Source: Alcaligenaceae bacterium | GTDB lineage: Bacteria > Pseudomonadota > Gammaproteobacteria > Burkholderiales > Burkholderiaceae_B | DNA length: 35,812 nt | Direction of reading: 5' to 3' | NCBI GenBank assembly: GCA_029263615.1 | Contig: JAJUFT010000023.1 | Span: 1 to 35,812 of the forward strand | Part shown: positions 16,295 to 24,416 of the stretch, in pieces | How the letters are laid out: each line of letters opens with the position of its first letter | How positions within the stretch are numbered: position 1 is the stretch's first letter | Notes under the pieces: model-generated | Seen by the model: the letters and a program-made list of their open reading frames with translations, nothing else | Databases searched by the model: none | What the model was told of the DNA's origin: nothing | Translations under genes and position numbers: made by a program

Positions 16295-17263
16295 TCAGGG
16301 CAGGGAAGGTGCGAGAACCTGGCGACGCAAGCGCAGGATCCGCTCGAAATGACGGGGGTCATGCGGCTTGAGGGTCTGTGCAGGGCGCGGCAGGAAATAA
16401 TCATACAGCCGCGAGATCCAGAAGCGCAGTGCACCGGCCTGCAGCATGCGGGGCCATGCGGCACGCTCTTCGGGCGTGAAGGGCCGGACCGCAGCGTAGG
16501 CGCGCAGGAAGGCGTCCAGACGATCGGGGATGAAAGCGCCGGTTTCCCGTTCGATGCACCAGTCGTTGGCACAGACGGCGACATCGAAGATCCACGTATC
16601 GCAACCGGCGAAATAGAAATCGATGATGCCCCCCATGCGCGGGTTCTCGTAGGTTCCGTCAAAGAGGACGTTGTCGCGGAACAGGTCGCAGTGCGCCGGC
16701 CCCGAAGGCAGCGCCCGGTAGGTGTCGGAGTCCGCGAAGGCCGTCTGCTCCTCGAGGGTGGTTTTCAGCATGTCGGCCTGTGCGGCATCCAGGAAGGGCA
16801 GCACGCGCGGGGCGGTTTCCTGCCACCACGCCAGACCGCGCAGGTTCGGCTGATGGATGGGGAAGTCCCGGGCGGCCAGATGCAGGCGTGCAAGGGTTTC
16901 GCCGGCTTGCGAACAATGGGCCGGGCTGGGGTCGGGCTCGTACCCTCCCGACAGCCGTGTGACGATGGTGCAGGGTTTTCCGTGCATTTCCATCAGGCGG
17001 GCGCCTTCGCGCGTGGCCTGGGGGTGGGGAACGGGCACACCCCGTTCTGCCAGATGCGTCATGAGTTCAATATAGAAGGGCAGCTGCCGGGCTGTCAGCA
17101 CCTCGAAGATCGTGAGAACGAACTCGCCGCGAGTGGTATTCAGGAAATAGTTGGTATTCTCGATACCAGCTGTAATTCCGCGCAGGGAGACCAGCTCTCC
17201 CAGAGAGTAATGTTGCAGCAGTGCGCGGGCGTCGTCTTCGCTGACGGGGGTGAAAACAGCCAT
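16295..17263 (-). CDS. thrB: Homoserine kinase type II
   Basis: The 322 aa product matches the aminoglycoside-phosphotransferase-like homoserine kinase: MAVFTPVSEDDARALL at the N-terminus, GITAGIENTNYFL, catalytic loop GPAHCDLFRDNVLFDG (HxDxxxxN pattern) and the metal-binding Asp in IIDFYFAG. It phosphorylates homoserine on the way to threonine. The start at 17263 matches the family N-terminus; an in-frame ATG at 17293 would add 10 residues but would lie only about 9 bases from the likely transcription start. It is transcribed divergently from dusA and probably together with the membrane protein gene downstream. Confidence 0.93.
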   Translation of the reverse strand: MAVFTPVSEDDARALLQHYSLGELVSLRGITAGIENTNYFLNTTRGEFVLTIFEVLTARQLPFYIELMTHLAERGVPVPHPQATREGARLMEMHGKPCTIVTRLSGGYEPDPSPAHCSQAGETLARLHLAARDFPIHQPNLRGLAWWQETAPRVLPFLDAAQADMLKTTLEEQTAFADSDTYRALPSGPAHCDLFRDNVLFDGTYENPRMGGIIDFYFAGCDTWIFDVAVCANDWCIERETGAFIPDRLDAFLRAYAAVRPFTPEERAAWPRMLQAGALRFWISRLYDYFLPRPAQTLKPHDPRHFERILRLRRQVLAPSLP

Positions 17264-17308
17264 GGGTGCGTGTGATTCCTCGAGTGGGGCCATAAGTCGG
17301 GCCGCTGA

Positions 17309-17314
17309 ATTTTA
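17309..17314 (-). promoter_or_regulatory. Candidate -10 box for thrB
   Basis: Read on the minus strand this is TAAAAT, about 45 bases before the chosen thrB start, in the AT-richest part of the thrB/dusA divergent gap. No convincing -35 box lies at the right distance, so the call is tentative. Confidence 0.3.
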
Positions 17315-17381
17315 GTCCACCTTGGGCACTCATGCGAAAATAGGCGGTTTTACCTCCCTTTTTGCACGAAAACTCTTCCAG

Positions 17382-18404
17382 ATGACGATTCCTGTCCGCG
17401 CCCTGGCCGAATTTCCCGATTCGAACGCGCCCCACCTCGATGCCAAAGCGTGGGAGCTCTGCGTTGCGCCCATGATCGACGTGACCGACCGGCACTGCCG
17501 CTACTTCCATCGTCTCCTGGCGCCCAAGGCGCGCTTGTATACGGAAATGATCACCACCGGCGCCTTGCTGCACGGGAACGTGCCCCGACATCTGGATTAC
17601 GACTCGAGCGAGCACCCCGTGGCACTGCAACTGGGGGGCAGTGAGCCGGCGGATCTGGCGCGGGCGGCTCGCCTAGGCGAAGAATGGGGGTATGACGAGA
17701 TCAACCTGAACTGCGGGTGCCCCTCCGAGCGCGTGCAGAAAGGCGCGTTCGGGGCGTGCCTGATGGCCGAGCCCGCGCTGGTGGCCGACTGCATCAAGGC
17801 GATGCAGGATGCCGTCCCAGTGCCGGTGACGGTCAAGCATCGGCTGGGCCTGGACTACGATGAGTCCTATGCCTTCGTCAGGGATTTCGTCGGCCAGATT
17901 CACGATGTGGGCTGCCGCGTGTTCGTCGTTCATGCCCGCAACGCGGTGCTCAAGGGGCTCAGCCCCAAGGACAATCGCGAAATCCCGCCTCTGCGATACG
18001 ACGTGGCCGCGCAACTGATGAAAGATTTCCCGGACGCCATTTTTGTGCTGAACGGTGGGCTGGCCACGGCGCACCAGTGTGAACGGGCATTGCAGCAGGG
18101 CTTCCACGGCGTCATGCTGGGCCGGGCCGCCTGGCACACGCCCGACATCCTGGTCGAGCTCTCGGTTCGCCTCGGACACCTGTCGGCGCCGGTGGACAAC
18201 AACGTCGTGCTGGAGGCCATGCTGGCCTACGCGGAGCAGCAGGTGGAACGGGGCGTGGCCCTGCGCCATGTGATCAAATCCATGCTGGGGTGGCAGACCG
18301 GCCGACCCGGCGCCCGCAGGTGGCGACAGCGTCTCTCGGACCCCGGGGCGCTCGCCGCCAATGATCCCCAACTGCTGCGCCGCGCCTGGGCCGAACTGGC
18401 CTGA
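17382..18404 (+). CDS. dusA: tRNA-dihydrouridine synthase DusA
   Basis: The 340 aa FMN enzyme reduces uridine in the D-loop of tRNA. It shows the DusA-type N-terminus VAPMIDVTDRHCRYFHRLL, the YTEMITTGAL strand, the catalytic-cysteine motif NLNCGCPS followed by VQKGAFGACLM, the KHRLGLDY strand and a late FMN-phosphate site around NGGLAT and VMLGRAAW. The length fits the family. The ATG at 17382 gives the usual short leader; a TTG at 17322 would add 20 residues without homology. It is a single gene, divergent from thrB and convergent with the CBS-domain gene. Confidence 0.94.
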   Translation: MTIPVRALAEFPDSNAPHLDAKAWELCVAPMIDVTDRHCRYFHRLLAPKARLYTEMITTGALLHGNVPRHLDYDSSEHPVALQLGGSEPADLARAARLGEEWGYDEINLNCGCPSERVQKGAFGACLMAEPALVADCIKAMQDAVPVPVTVKHRLGLDYDESYAFVRDFVGQIHDVGCRVFVVHARNAVLKGLSPKDNREIPPLRYDVAAQLMKDFPDAIFVLNGGLATAHQCERALQQGFHGVMLGRAAWHTPDILVELSVRLGHLSAPVDNNVVLEAMLAYAEQQVERGVALRHVIKSMLGWQTGRPGARRWRQRLSDPGALAANDPQLLRRAWAELA

Positions 18405-18408
18405 AAGA

Positions 18409-18431
18409 AAAAGGGCCCCGCTGAGGGGCCC
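18409..18431 (-). terminator. Intrinsic terminator between dusA and the CBS-domain gene
   Basis: GGGCCCC (18413-18419), a 5-base loop and GGGGCCC (18425-18431) form a perfect 7-bp GC stem. Read on the minus strand it is followed by TTTTTCTTTC, so it mainly ends the yihY-CBS transcript. On the plus strand the T-tract is short (CTTTCC), so termination of dusA is possible but weaker. Confidence 0.85.
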
Positions 18432-18450
18432 CTTTCCTGCGTGGAAGGGA

Positions 18451-18903
18451 TCAGACCGATGCCTGGTCGCCCGGCCAGTCGCGGATGTAGGCCTTGAGCA
18501 TATTGTTCTCGAAGGCCTGGGCGGCCACGATGGCGGCGGCCATATCATAGAAGGAAATCACGCCCAGCAGGGTCGGGCCGTCCATCACGGGAATATAGCG
18601 CGCGTGCTTCTCGAGCATCAGACGCTGCACTTCTTCGAAACCGGTGTTGGGCGAGACACTGACCGGGGCGTCGTCCATGATGCTGCGCACGGTGTAGTTG
18701 CCGACAGAACCGCCCGATTTGTGCAGATAACGAATGATCTCGCGGAAGGTGAGCATGCCCGCAAGTTGACCGTGATCCATGATCACCAGGGAACCGATGT
18801 CCTGCTCGGACATGCAGTCGATGGCGTCCTGGATGGACGTGTCGGGGGTTGCGGTGAACAGGGTATTGCCTTTCACGCGCAGAATTTCACTGACTTTCAA
18901 CAT
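18451..18903 (-). CDS. CBS-domain pair protein
   Basis: The 150 aa product consists almost wholly of two CBS domains (about residues 5-62 and 75-132), with the repeated patterns IQDAIDCMSEQDIGSLVIMD and FEEVQRLMLEKHARYIPVMD followed by GVISFYD. Such small stand-alone CBS proteins bind adenine nucleotides and may modulate partner proteins; the exact target is unknown. The start lies within the 3' end of yihY (17-base overlap), so the two are cotranscribed and probably coupled. A strong terminator lies 20 bases beyond its stop. Confidence 0.88.
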   Translation of the reverse strand: MLKVSEILRVKGNTLFTATPDTSIQDAIDCMSEQDIGSLVIMDHGQLAGMLTFREIIRYLHKSGGSVGNYTVRSIMDDAPVSVSPNTGFEEVQRLMLEKHARYIPVMDGPTLLGVISFYDMAAAIVAAQAFENNMLKAYIRDWPGDQASV

Positions 18904-20239
18904 AATGGTCTCCCGGTGTCTCCAGTGGGATTTCTTTGGACATTGTGCCCCATGAGGGGGGGTTAGGGTAGGGGGCCGCAGGCTGGAACAGCGTATCCAG
19001 ATGTACGGGCTCTCCCGCGATCGAACGGGCGACGGCCATGCGCAGTGACGGCTCGGTCACCATACCCGGTTGCTCGGTGTCGAGCAGCCAGGCGTGAATC
19101 AGAGGTTGAATGAGGCTGCGGCCGGGGTCACAGGCCAGCACCCAGACTTCCTCGCCTTCATTTTCCGTGTTGACGGCATAACCCAGATGCTTGAGCGTGC
19201 GCAGTACCTTGTCGAGCTCATCCTGGTGCAGACTCAGCCTCTCACACAGGTCGCTGATGGACAGGCCCGGGTTCGGCCCCTTCCAGGCGTGCCACAGCAA
19301 GTGCAGTACGCGGATCCCATCGACAAAGGCGGCCCCCGTGTAGTGCTGTTGGGCCCAGCGTCGTTGGCGCAGGGCAGGCAGAAGGGCCGTGACCGTGGCG
19401 CCCAGCAAAATGACCAGCCACGACAAATAGACCCACAACAGGAAGATGGGGATGGTGGCAAAGGCGCCATAAATGATGGTGTAGGACGGAAAGCGGGTGA
19501 GGTAGTAGGCAATGCCCACCCGGAGCGTTTCGAGCACGATGGCGGTGCAGAACCCTCCGATCATGGCGTCTCGCCAGCGTACCGTGCGGTTGGGAACGGC
19601 AAAGAACAGGGCGGAATAGCCGCAGCCCGCCAACAACATCGGAATGATCGAGAGCGCGAAGGTGCCCAGCGCCGGAAGGTCGCCGATCAGGCCCATGGAT
19701 TCCCGTGCCAGCATGGAGAGGGCCCAGACACTGGCGCCCGCGAGAATGGGCCCCAGCGACAACAGCGCCCAGTAGACGAGCATGCGTTGACGCAGGGGCC
19801 GGCGCGTTTCGACCTGCCAGATGTCGTTGAAGGCCTCGTCGATGGTGCGAAACAGCATCACCGAGGTCACGATCAGGAACAGCGTGCCGATTGCCGTCAG
19901 GCCGGACGCCTTGGCCGCAAACTCATTCAGGTAGGTCATGACCGTCTCGGACACGACCTCCGGCATGACATTGGTAGAAAAATAACTCTCGAGGGCGTAA
20001 CGGAATTCCGAGAACAGCGGAAAGGCGGTGAACAGGGACAGCACGACGGCCAGCATGGGCACCAGGCTCAGCACCGTGGTGTAGGTCAGGCTGGAGGCCA
20101 CCTGTGCCACCTTCTTTTCGCGCGCACGCCGTCCGGCGTACCGCAGTACAGCCAGCACGGTGCTCCAGATGCCGCCTTCTTCCTGCACCCGATCCGCATT
20201 GCCGGGCGCCGTGGTGTGAGTTTCCGTCAGCCGTTCCAT
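18887..20239 (-). CDS. yihY: YihY/UPF0761 family inner-membrane protein
   Basis: The 450 aa protein has six predicted membrane segments between about residues 45 and 300, with the family hallmarks VAQVASSLTYTTVLSLVPMLAV near the N-terminus, MLFRTIDEAFNDIWQV, and YGAFATIPIFLLWVYLSW near the last segments. These YihY/BrkB-like proteins were once annotated as ribonuclease BN, wrongly; their function is unknown. A soluble C-terminal ~130-residue region looks like a winged-helix-type segment (LSISDLCERLSLHQDELDKVLRTLKHLGY). This longer form is common in Betaproteobacteria. It overlaps the CBS-domain gene downstream and is divergent from the DUF2069 gene with a 40-base gap. Confidence 0.9.
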   Translation of the reverse strand: MERLTETHTTAPGNADRVQEEGGIWSTVLAVLRYAGRRAREKKVAQVASSLTYTTVLSLVPMLAVVLSLFTAFPLFSEFRYALESYFSTNVMPEVVSETVMTYLNEFAAKASGLTAIGTLFLIVTSVMLFRTIDEAFNDIWQVETRRPLRQRMLVYWALLSLGPILAGASVWALSMLARESMGLIGDLPALGTFALSIIPMLLAGCGYSALFFAVPNRTVRWRDAMIGGFCTAIVLETLRVGIAYYLTRFPSYTIIYGAFATIPIFLLWVYLSWLVILLGATVTALLPALRQRRWAQQHYTGAAFVDGIRVLHLLWHAWKGPNPGLSISDLCERLSLHQDELDKVLRTLKHLGYAVNTENEGEEVWVLACDPGRSLIQPLIHAWLLDTEQPGMVTEPSLRMAVARSIAGEPVHLDTLFQPAAPYPNPPSWGTMSKEIPLETPGDHYVESQ

Positions 20240-20279
20240 GGCCTGTCAGCCTCTTGTTCTTTCAGGTGATAATACCAGC

Positions 20280-20672
20280 ATGACGACATCTCCCAATTCA
20301 ATCTGGCGTTGGACCGCGGTGGCTTCTCTGTTCGGGCTCATTGCCCTTTGTCTTGCCTGGGAACTGCGGCTCGCGCCCATTTTTCCCGGTGGCTCATGGA
20401 TGGCGCTCAAAGCGCTGCCCTTGCTGCTGCCCCTTAGGGGTGTGCTGAAGGGCAACCTCTATACCATGCAGTGGGCCTCCATGTTCATTCTGCTGTATTT
20501 CATGGAAGGCGTGATGCGGGCGTGGTCCGATCTCAACCCGGTGTCTGCCTGGCTGGCAGGCCTAGAAATTGCCCTGTCCCTGCTGTTCTACGTATCGGCC
20601 ATCCTCTATTGTCGGCCTGCCAAGAAGGCCGCGCGACGCAAGGCCGGCAAGTCAGCCATCGGGCAGCAATGA
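20280..20672 (+). CDS. DUF2069 family membrane protein
   Basis: The 130 aa product has four hydrophobic segments and the DUF2069 features LAWELRLAPI, ALKALPLLLPLRGVLKG and QWASMFILLYFMEGVMRAW. Function is unknown. The ATG at 20280 is chosen since the longer frame from 20238 runs back over the yihY start region. The tail is rich in Lys and Arg and so is expected to be cytoplasmic. It overlaps selO by ATGA at 20669-20672, so the two are probably translationally coupled. Confidence 0.88.
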   Translation: MTTSPNSIWRWTAVASLFGLIALCLAWELRLAPIFPGGSWMALKALPLLLPLRGVLKGNLYTMQWASMFILLYFMEGVMRAWSDLNPVSAWLAGLEIALSLLFYVSAILYCRPAKKAARRKAGKSAIGQQ

Positions 20673-22210
20673 ATATCGATTCCGACCTTTCTCCAGTGCC
20701 TTCTTCGCCCGCCTCCGGCGGCCGTCCCGCGCGGCTGGCCGCCCGCCTCGAAGATCTCCAGGTGGCCAACTCTTATGCGGAACTGCCGCCGGCATTCCAT
20801 ACCTTTCTGCCACCCCAGCCCCTCAAAGCGCCGCGCCTGCTGCATGCCAATGAGGAAGTGGCCGCCATGCTGGGACTTGACCCCTCTGCGCTCGGCGCGC
20901 CCGAATTTCTCGAAGTGGTCTCGGGCCAGCGGCCACTGCCGGGCGGGCGGACGCTGGCCGCCGTCTACAGTGGTCACCAGTTCGGTATCTGGGCCGGGCA
21001 GCTGGGCGATGGCCGGGCGCATCTGCTGGGTGAAGTGCTGACCCCGCACGGGCCGCTGGAGCTGCAGCTGAAAGGATCGGGGCGCACGCCCTATTCACGC
21101 ATGGGGGATGGGCGGGCCGTGCTGCGTTCGTCCGTCAGGGAATACCTGGCCAGCGAGGCCATGGCCGGCCTGGGCATCCCCACCACCCGGGCACTTGCGT
21201 TGGTGGTTTCCGACGAGCCCGTTTATCGGGAAACGGTGGAAACTGCAGCGATCGTGACACGTGTGTCCCCCAGTTTCGTGCGCTTTGGCAGCTTCGAGCA
21301 TTGGGCGGGCAAGCCCGAGCCCCTGCAGACATTGACGGACTACGTGATCGACCGTCACTTTCCCGCGCTGCGCGAAGTGGCGTCCGGCGAACCCGCGGGC
21401 ACGCAGCAGGCAGTGCTGCGCATGCTGCGCGAAGTGGTGCGCCGCACGGCCCGCATGGTGGCTGACTGGCAGACCGTGGGCTTCTGTCATGGGGTCATGA
21501 ACACCGACAATATGTCGATTCTGGGGCTGACCATCGATTACGGGCCCTACGGCTTCATGGATCGCTTCCAGGCGAATCATGTCTGCAATCACAGCGACAC
21601 CCATGGCCGGTATGCGTGGAATGTCCAACCGGCGGTCGCGCACTGGAATCTCTATCGCCTGGGCAGCGTGTTCCTGGCGTTGGGAATCGAGGAAGACGCC
21701 TTGCGCGACGCGCTGTCCGGGTACCAGGAAGACTTCCTCATCGCTTATCACGACAACCTGCGTCGCAAGTTCGGGCTCGAGGTCTGGCGCGCTGAAGACG
21801 AAGAGCTGGTGGACGCCTGGTGGCGCCTGTTGCATGAACAGCGGGCGGATTTTACCCTGGCCTTCCGGCTTCTGGCCGATGTCGAACGCGAACCCCGGTG
21901 CTTTCTCGACCTGTTTTCCGAGCCGGAAAGCGCACGCGCCTGGCTGGATCGCTACGCCCGGCGCCTGAAGGGGCAGACGCTTGCCGAACCCGATCGTCGC
22001 GCCGCCATGAATGCGGTGAACCCCTTGTACGTGTTGCGCAATCACCTGGCTCAGGAAGCCATCGAGGCGGCAGCCAAGGGGGATGTCGGCGAAATCGAGG
22101 CCCTGCTGACGGTGCTGCGCAATCCCTTTGAGGCGCGCGAGGGGTTCGAGTACTACGCCCAGGCGGCCCCTGAGTGGGCCGAGCGCCTGGAAGTCAGCTG
22201 CTCATCTTGA
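20669..22210 (+). CDS. selO: Protein adenylyltransferase SelO (YdiU family)
   Basis: The 513 aa product is a SelO pseudokinase. Family members transfer AMP from ATP to Ser/Thr/Tyr of target proteins, with a reported role in redox stress. Visible signatures are [37 protein letters not shown] followed by [15 protein letters not shown], and [16 protein letters not shown] then [10 protein letters not shown] (catalytic and metal-binding segment). The C-terminus ends ...VSCSS: the cysteine third from the end occupies the place of selenocysteine in animal SelO. The start lies in the stop of the DUF2069 gene. Length is within the bacterial family range (about 480-520). Confidence 0.94.
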   Translation: MNIDSDLSPVPSSPASGGRPARLAARLEDLQVANSYAELPPAFHTFLPPQPLKAPRLLHANEEVAAMLGLDPSALGAPEFLEVVSGQRPLPGGRTLAAVYSGHQFGIWAGQLGDGRAHLLGEVLTPHGPLELQLKGSGRTPYSRMGDGRAVLRSSVREYLASEAMAGLGIPTTRALALVVSDEPVYRETVETAAIVTRVSPSFVRFGSFEHWAGKPEPLQTLTDYVIDRHFPALREVASGEPAGTQQAVLRMLREVVRRTARMVADWQTVGFCHGVMNTDNMSILGLTIDYGPYGFMDRFQANHVCNHSDTHGRYAWNVQPAVAHWNLYRLGSVFLALGIEEDALRDALSGYQEDFLIAYHDNLRRKFGLEVWRAEDEELVDAWWRLLHEQRADFTLAFRLLADVEREPRCFLDLFSEPESARAWLDRYARRLKGQTLAEPDRRAAMNAVNPLYVLRNHLAQEAIEAAAKGDVGEIEALLTVLRNPFEAREGFEYYAQAAPEWAERLEVSCSS

Positions 22211-22243
22211 GGCCGACCGTGCAGCACGGCGACAGGCGGGCGA

Positions 22244-22249
22244 TACAAT
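22244..22249 (+). promoter_or_regulatory. Candidate -10 box for aroC
   Basis: TACAAT inside GCGATACAATCGCC lies about 50 bases before the aroC start, in the 88-base gap after selO. No clear -35 hexamer was found at 16-18 bases upstream. The flanking GCGAT/ATCGC is also a short palindrome. Confidence 0.38.
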
Positions 22250-22298
22250 CGCCTGCATTGCGCTTCCCGCCCATTCACTTCCATTTTTGTATTCGACC

Positions 22299-23360
22299 AT
22301 GTCCGGCAACACTCTAGGCAAGATTTTCTGTGTCACTAACTTCGGCGAATCGCACGGGCCGGCCATCGGCGCCGTCGTGGACGGCTGCCCGCCAGGCATG
22401 CCCCTCGACGCGTCGGACATTCAACATGAACTGGATCGGCGCCGCCCGGGTACGTCGCGCCACGTGACCCAGCGTCAGGAAGCCGATCAGGTGGAGATTC
22501 TGTCGGGCGTTTACGAAGGGCAGACCACCGGCACGCCCATCGCCTTGCTGATTCGCAATACGGATCAGCGCAGCAAGGATTACGGCAACATTCTCGAGAC
22601 TTTCCGTCCGGGGCACGCCGACTACGCCTACTGGAAGAAATACGGTGTGCGTGATCCGCGTGGCGGCGGCCGCTCTTCGGCCCGACTGACGGCCCCGACG
22701 GTGGCCGCCGGCGCGATTGCCAAGAAATGGCTGGCCACGCAGTACGGTACGGTCATTCGCGGCTATATGAGTCAGCTGGGTCCCATCGAGATTCCCTTCG
22801 AATCCTGGGACGAAGTCGGCCGTAATCCGTTTTTCGCGCCGAATGCGGGTGTGGTGGCGGAACTTGAAGCCTACATGGATGCCCTGCGGCGGGACGGCGA
22901 CTCCATCGGTGCCCGCATCGAGGTGGTGGCCGAGCATTTGCCCGCCGGCTGGGGGGAGCCCGTCTATGATCGGCTGGATGCCGACATTGCCCACGCCATG
23001 ATGGGTCTGAACGCGGTGAAGGGGGTGTCCGTCGGTGCGGGGTTCAACAGCATCGTGCAGCGCGGTTCGGAGCATGGCGATGAAATCACGCCGGAAGGCT
23101 TTCAGAGCAACCATGCCGGCGGCGTTCTGGGCGGCATTTCCACCGGCCAGCCCATCACCGTGTCTCTGGCGATCAAGCCCACCTCCAGCATCCGAGTGGA
23201 GCGTCGTTCCGTGACCGTCACGGGGGAACCCACGACGGTGCAGACCTTCGGCAGGCATGATCCCTGCGTGGGCATCCGCGCCACGCCGATTGCCGAGGCA
23301 CTGCTGGCGATCGTGCTGATGGATCACGCCTTGCGGCAGCGTGCCCAGCGAGGCGTCTGA
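22299..23360 (+). CDS. aroC: Chorismate synthase
   Basis: The 353 aa enzyme converts 5-enolpyruvylshikimate-3-phosphate to chorismate with reduced FMN, the last shared step of aromatic synthesis. It shows the family signatures [18 protein letters not shown], the [10 protein letters not shown] segment, [20 protein letters not shown] and, near the end, the [13 protein letters not shown] box. The ATG at 22299 fits the family N-terminus ([15 protein letters not shown]); the upstream open frame overlaps selO and is a shadow. The gene is in the same direction as selO and the M48 gene. Confidence 0.95.
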   Translation: MSGNTLGKIFCVTNFGESHGPAIGAVVDGCPPGMPLDASDIQHELDRRRPGTSRHVTQRQEADQVEILSGVYEGQTTGTPIALLIRNTDQRSKDYGNILETFRPGHADYAYWKKYGVRDPRGGGRSSARLTAPTVAAGAIAKKWLATQYGTVIRGYMSQLGPIEIPFESWDEVGRNPFFAPNAGVVAELEAYMDALRRDGDSIGARIEVVAEHLPAGWGEPVYDRLDADIAHAMMGLNAVKGVSVGAGFNSIVQRGSEHGDEITPEGFQSNHAGGVLGGISTGQPITVSLAIKPTSSIRVERRSVTVTGEPTTVQTFGRHDPCVGIRATPIAEALLAIVLMDHALRQRAQRGV

Positions 23361-23390
23361 GTCATTTTTCTTCCGTTCAAGGAATTCGTC

Positions 23391-24227
23391 ATGAAGAATG
23401 CAAGAAGACTGGGAATACGGGCAGCCCGCTGGGTGGGCGTTCTGGCATTGGCGACTGCGGCTGGCTGTGCGACCGTCCAGACCACGGGCAGTGGCACCGT
23501 GGGCGTCGACCGCAAGCAATTCATTGCCGCATCGGTCCCTGCTGAACAACTGCAGCAGGCCGCCAATCAGCAATACGGCGAAATGATCGCCCAGGCGCGG
23601 GCTGCGGGGGCGCTCGACAAGGACAGCACCCAGGTGCAGCGTGTGCGCACCATCACCAACCGGCTCATCGCACAAGTTGGCGCGTTTCGTCCCGATGCCA
23701 GCGGGTGGCCCTGGGAAATCCACGTCATCAGTGCTGACGATGTGAATGCCTGGTGCATGCCGGGCGGGAAAATGGCCATCTACACCGGCCTGATTGATCG
23801 CATCAAGCCAACCGATGACGAACTGGCAGCCGTCCTGGGCCATGAAATGGCGCATGCCTTGCGTGAGCACTCACGTGAACAGATCTCCCAGCAGATGGCC
23901 ACCCAAGTCGGGCTGTCGGTGCTCTCTGCCGTGACGGGCGTACAGGGCGTGGGCGATCTCGGCGCGGCGCTCACCAATGTGATGTTCACGTTGCCCAACA
24001 GCCGTACCCACGAGGCGGAAGCCGACCTCATCGGCGTGGAACTGGCGGCTCGGGCCGGCTACGATCCGCGGGCGGCGGTCACACTCTGGCAGAAGATGGC
24101 GGCCCTTGGCGGCAGCAGCGCGCCCCCGGAATTCCTTTCCACCCACCCGTCGCCGGCCACACGCAGCGCCGAGCTGCAGCGAAATGCCGAGAAGGTCATG
24201 CCGCTGTACGAGGCGGCACGTCGTTGA
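23391..24227 (+). CDS. M48-family zinc metalloprotease, lipoprotein (LoiP/YggG-like)
   Basis: The 278 aa product has a lipoprotein signal peptide with lipobox around ATAAGC (Cys near residue 25), so it is predicted to be membrane-anchored in the periplasm. The zinc site is HEMAH at residues 151-155, with the third ligand in HEAEAD (Glu near 208). Further family features are NAWCMPGGKMAIYTGL and the C-terminal PEFLSTHPSPATR. It resembles E. coli LoiP/YggG-type envelope quality-control peptidases. It starts 30 bases after aroC and is followed by a hairpin at 24243-24265. Confidence 0.92.
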   Translation: MKNARRLGIRAARWVGVLALATAAGCATVQTTGSGTVGVDRKQFIAASVPAEQLQQAANQQYGEMIAQARAAGALDKDSTQVQRVRTITNRLIAQVGAFRPDASGWPWEIHVISADDVNAWCMPGGKMAIYTGLIDRIKPTDDELAAVLGHEMAHALREHSREQISQQMATQVGLSVLSAVTGVQGVGDLGAALTNVMFTLPNSRTHEAEADLIGVELAARAGYDPRAAVTLWQKMAALGGSSAPPEFLSTHPSPATRSAELQRNAEKVMPLYEAARR

Positions 24228-24242
24228 GGATGCGGTGGGCGC

Positions 24243-24265
24243 CCCTCGGGCCACGCGCCCGAGGG
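24243..24265 (+). terminator. Hairpin downstream of the M48 protease gene
   Basis: CCCTCGGG (24243-24250) and CCCGAGGG (24258-24265) form a perfect 8-bp stem with a 7-base loop, 15 bases after the protease stop. It lacks a T-tract, so it may be a weak terminator or a transcript-stabilising structure. Confidence 0.5.
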
Positions 24266-24276
24266 TGCATAAACCA

Positions 24277-24305
24277 TTATCCTGTCAGTATCCATACTAG
24301 GATAA
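24277..24305 (+). promoter_or_regulatory. Palindrome upstream of leuC, possible operator
   Basis: TTATCCT (24277-24283), a GTC bulge, AGTAT, CC, ATACT and AGGATAA (24299-24305) make a 12-bp interrupted inverted repeat. It ends 9 bases before a candidate -35 box. The AT-rich composition stands out from the surroundings. It could be a binding site for a regulator of leucine biosynthesis; no regulator gene is visible in the window. Confidence 0.45.
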
Positions 24306-24314
24306 CAGCTCATC

Positions 24315-24342
24315 TTGTCCTGCTCGGGCACGGTGGCATAAT
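24315..24342 (+). promoter_or_regulatory. Candidate sigma-70 promoter for leuCD
   Basis: TTGTCC (24315-24320) and CATAAT (24337-24342) are separated by 16 bases, about 75 bases before the leuC start. It is the best promoter-like pair in the 189-base gap between the M48 gene and leuC. Confidence 0.5.
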
Positions 24343-24416
24343 GGGATCATCCATCGCGGCAGCGCCCATGCGCCGCCGGATTTTTCCCAGTCAGTTCCGA
24401 CTCCAGGATCGAGAAA

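Noticed and set aside
22208..22210. TGA at the end of selO considered as a selenocysteine codon
   Set aside because: The Sec-equivalent cysteine already lies two residues before it, the product has normal length, and no SECIS-like hairpin follows.
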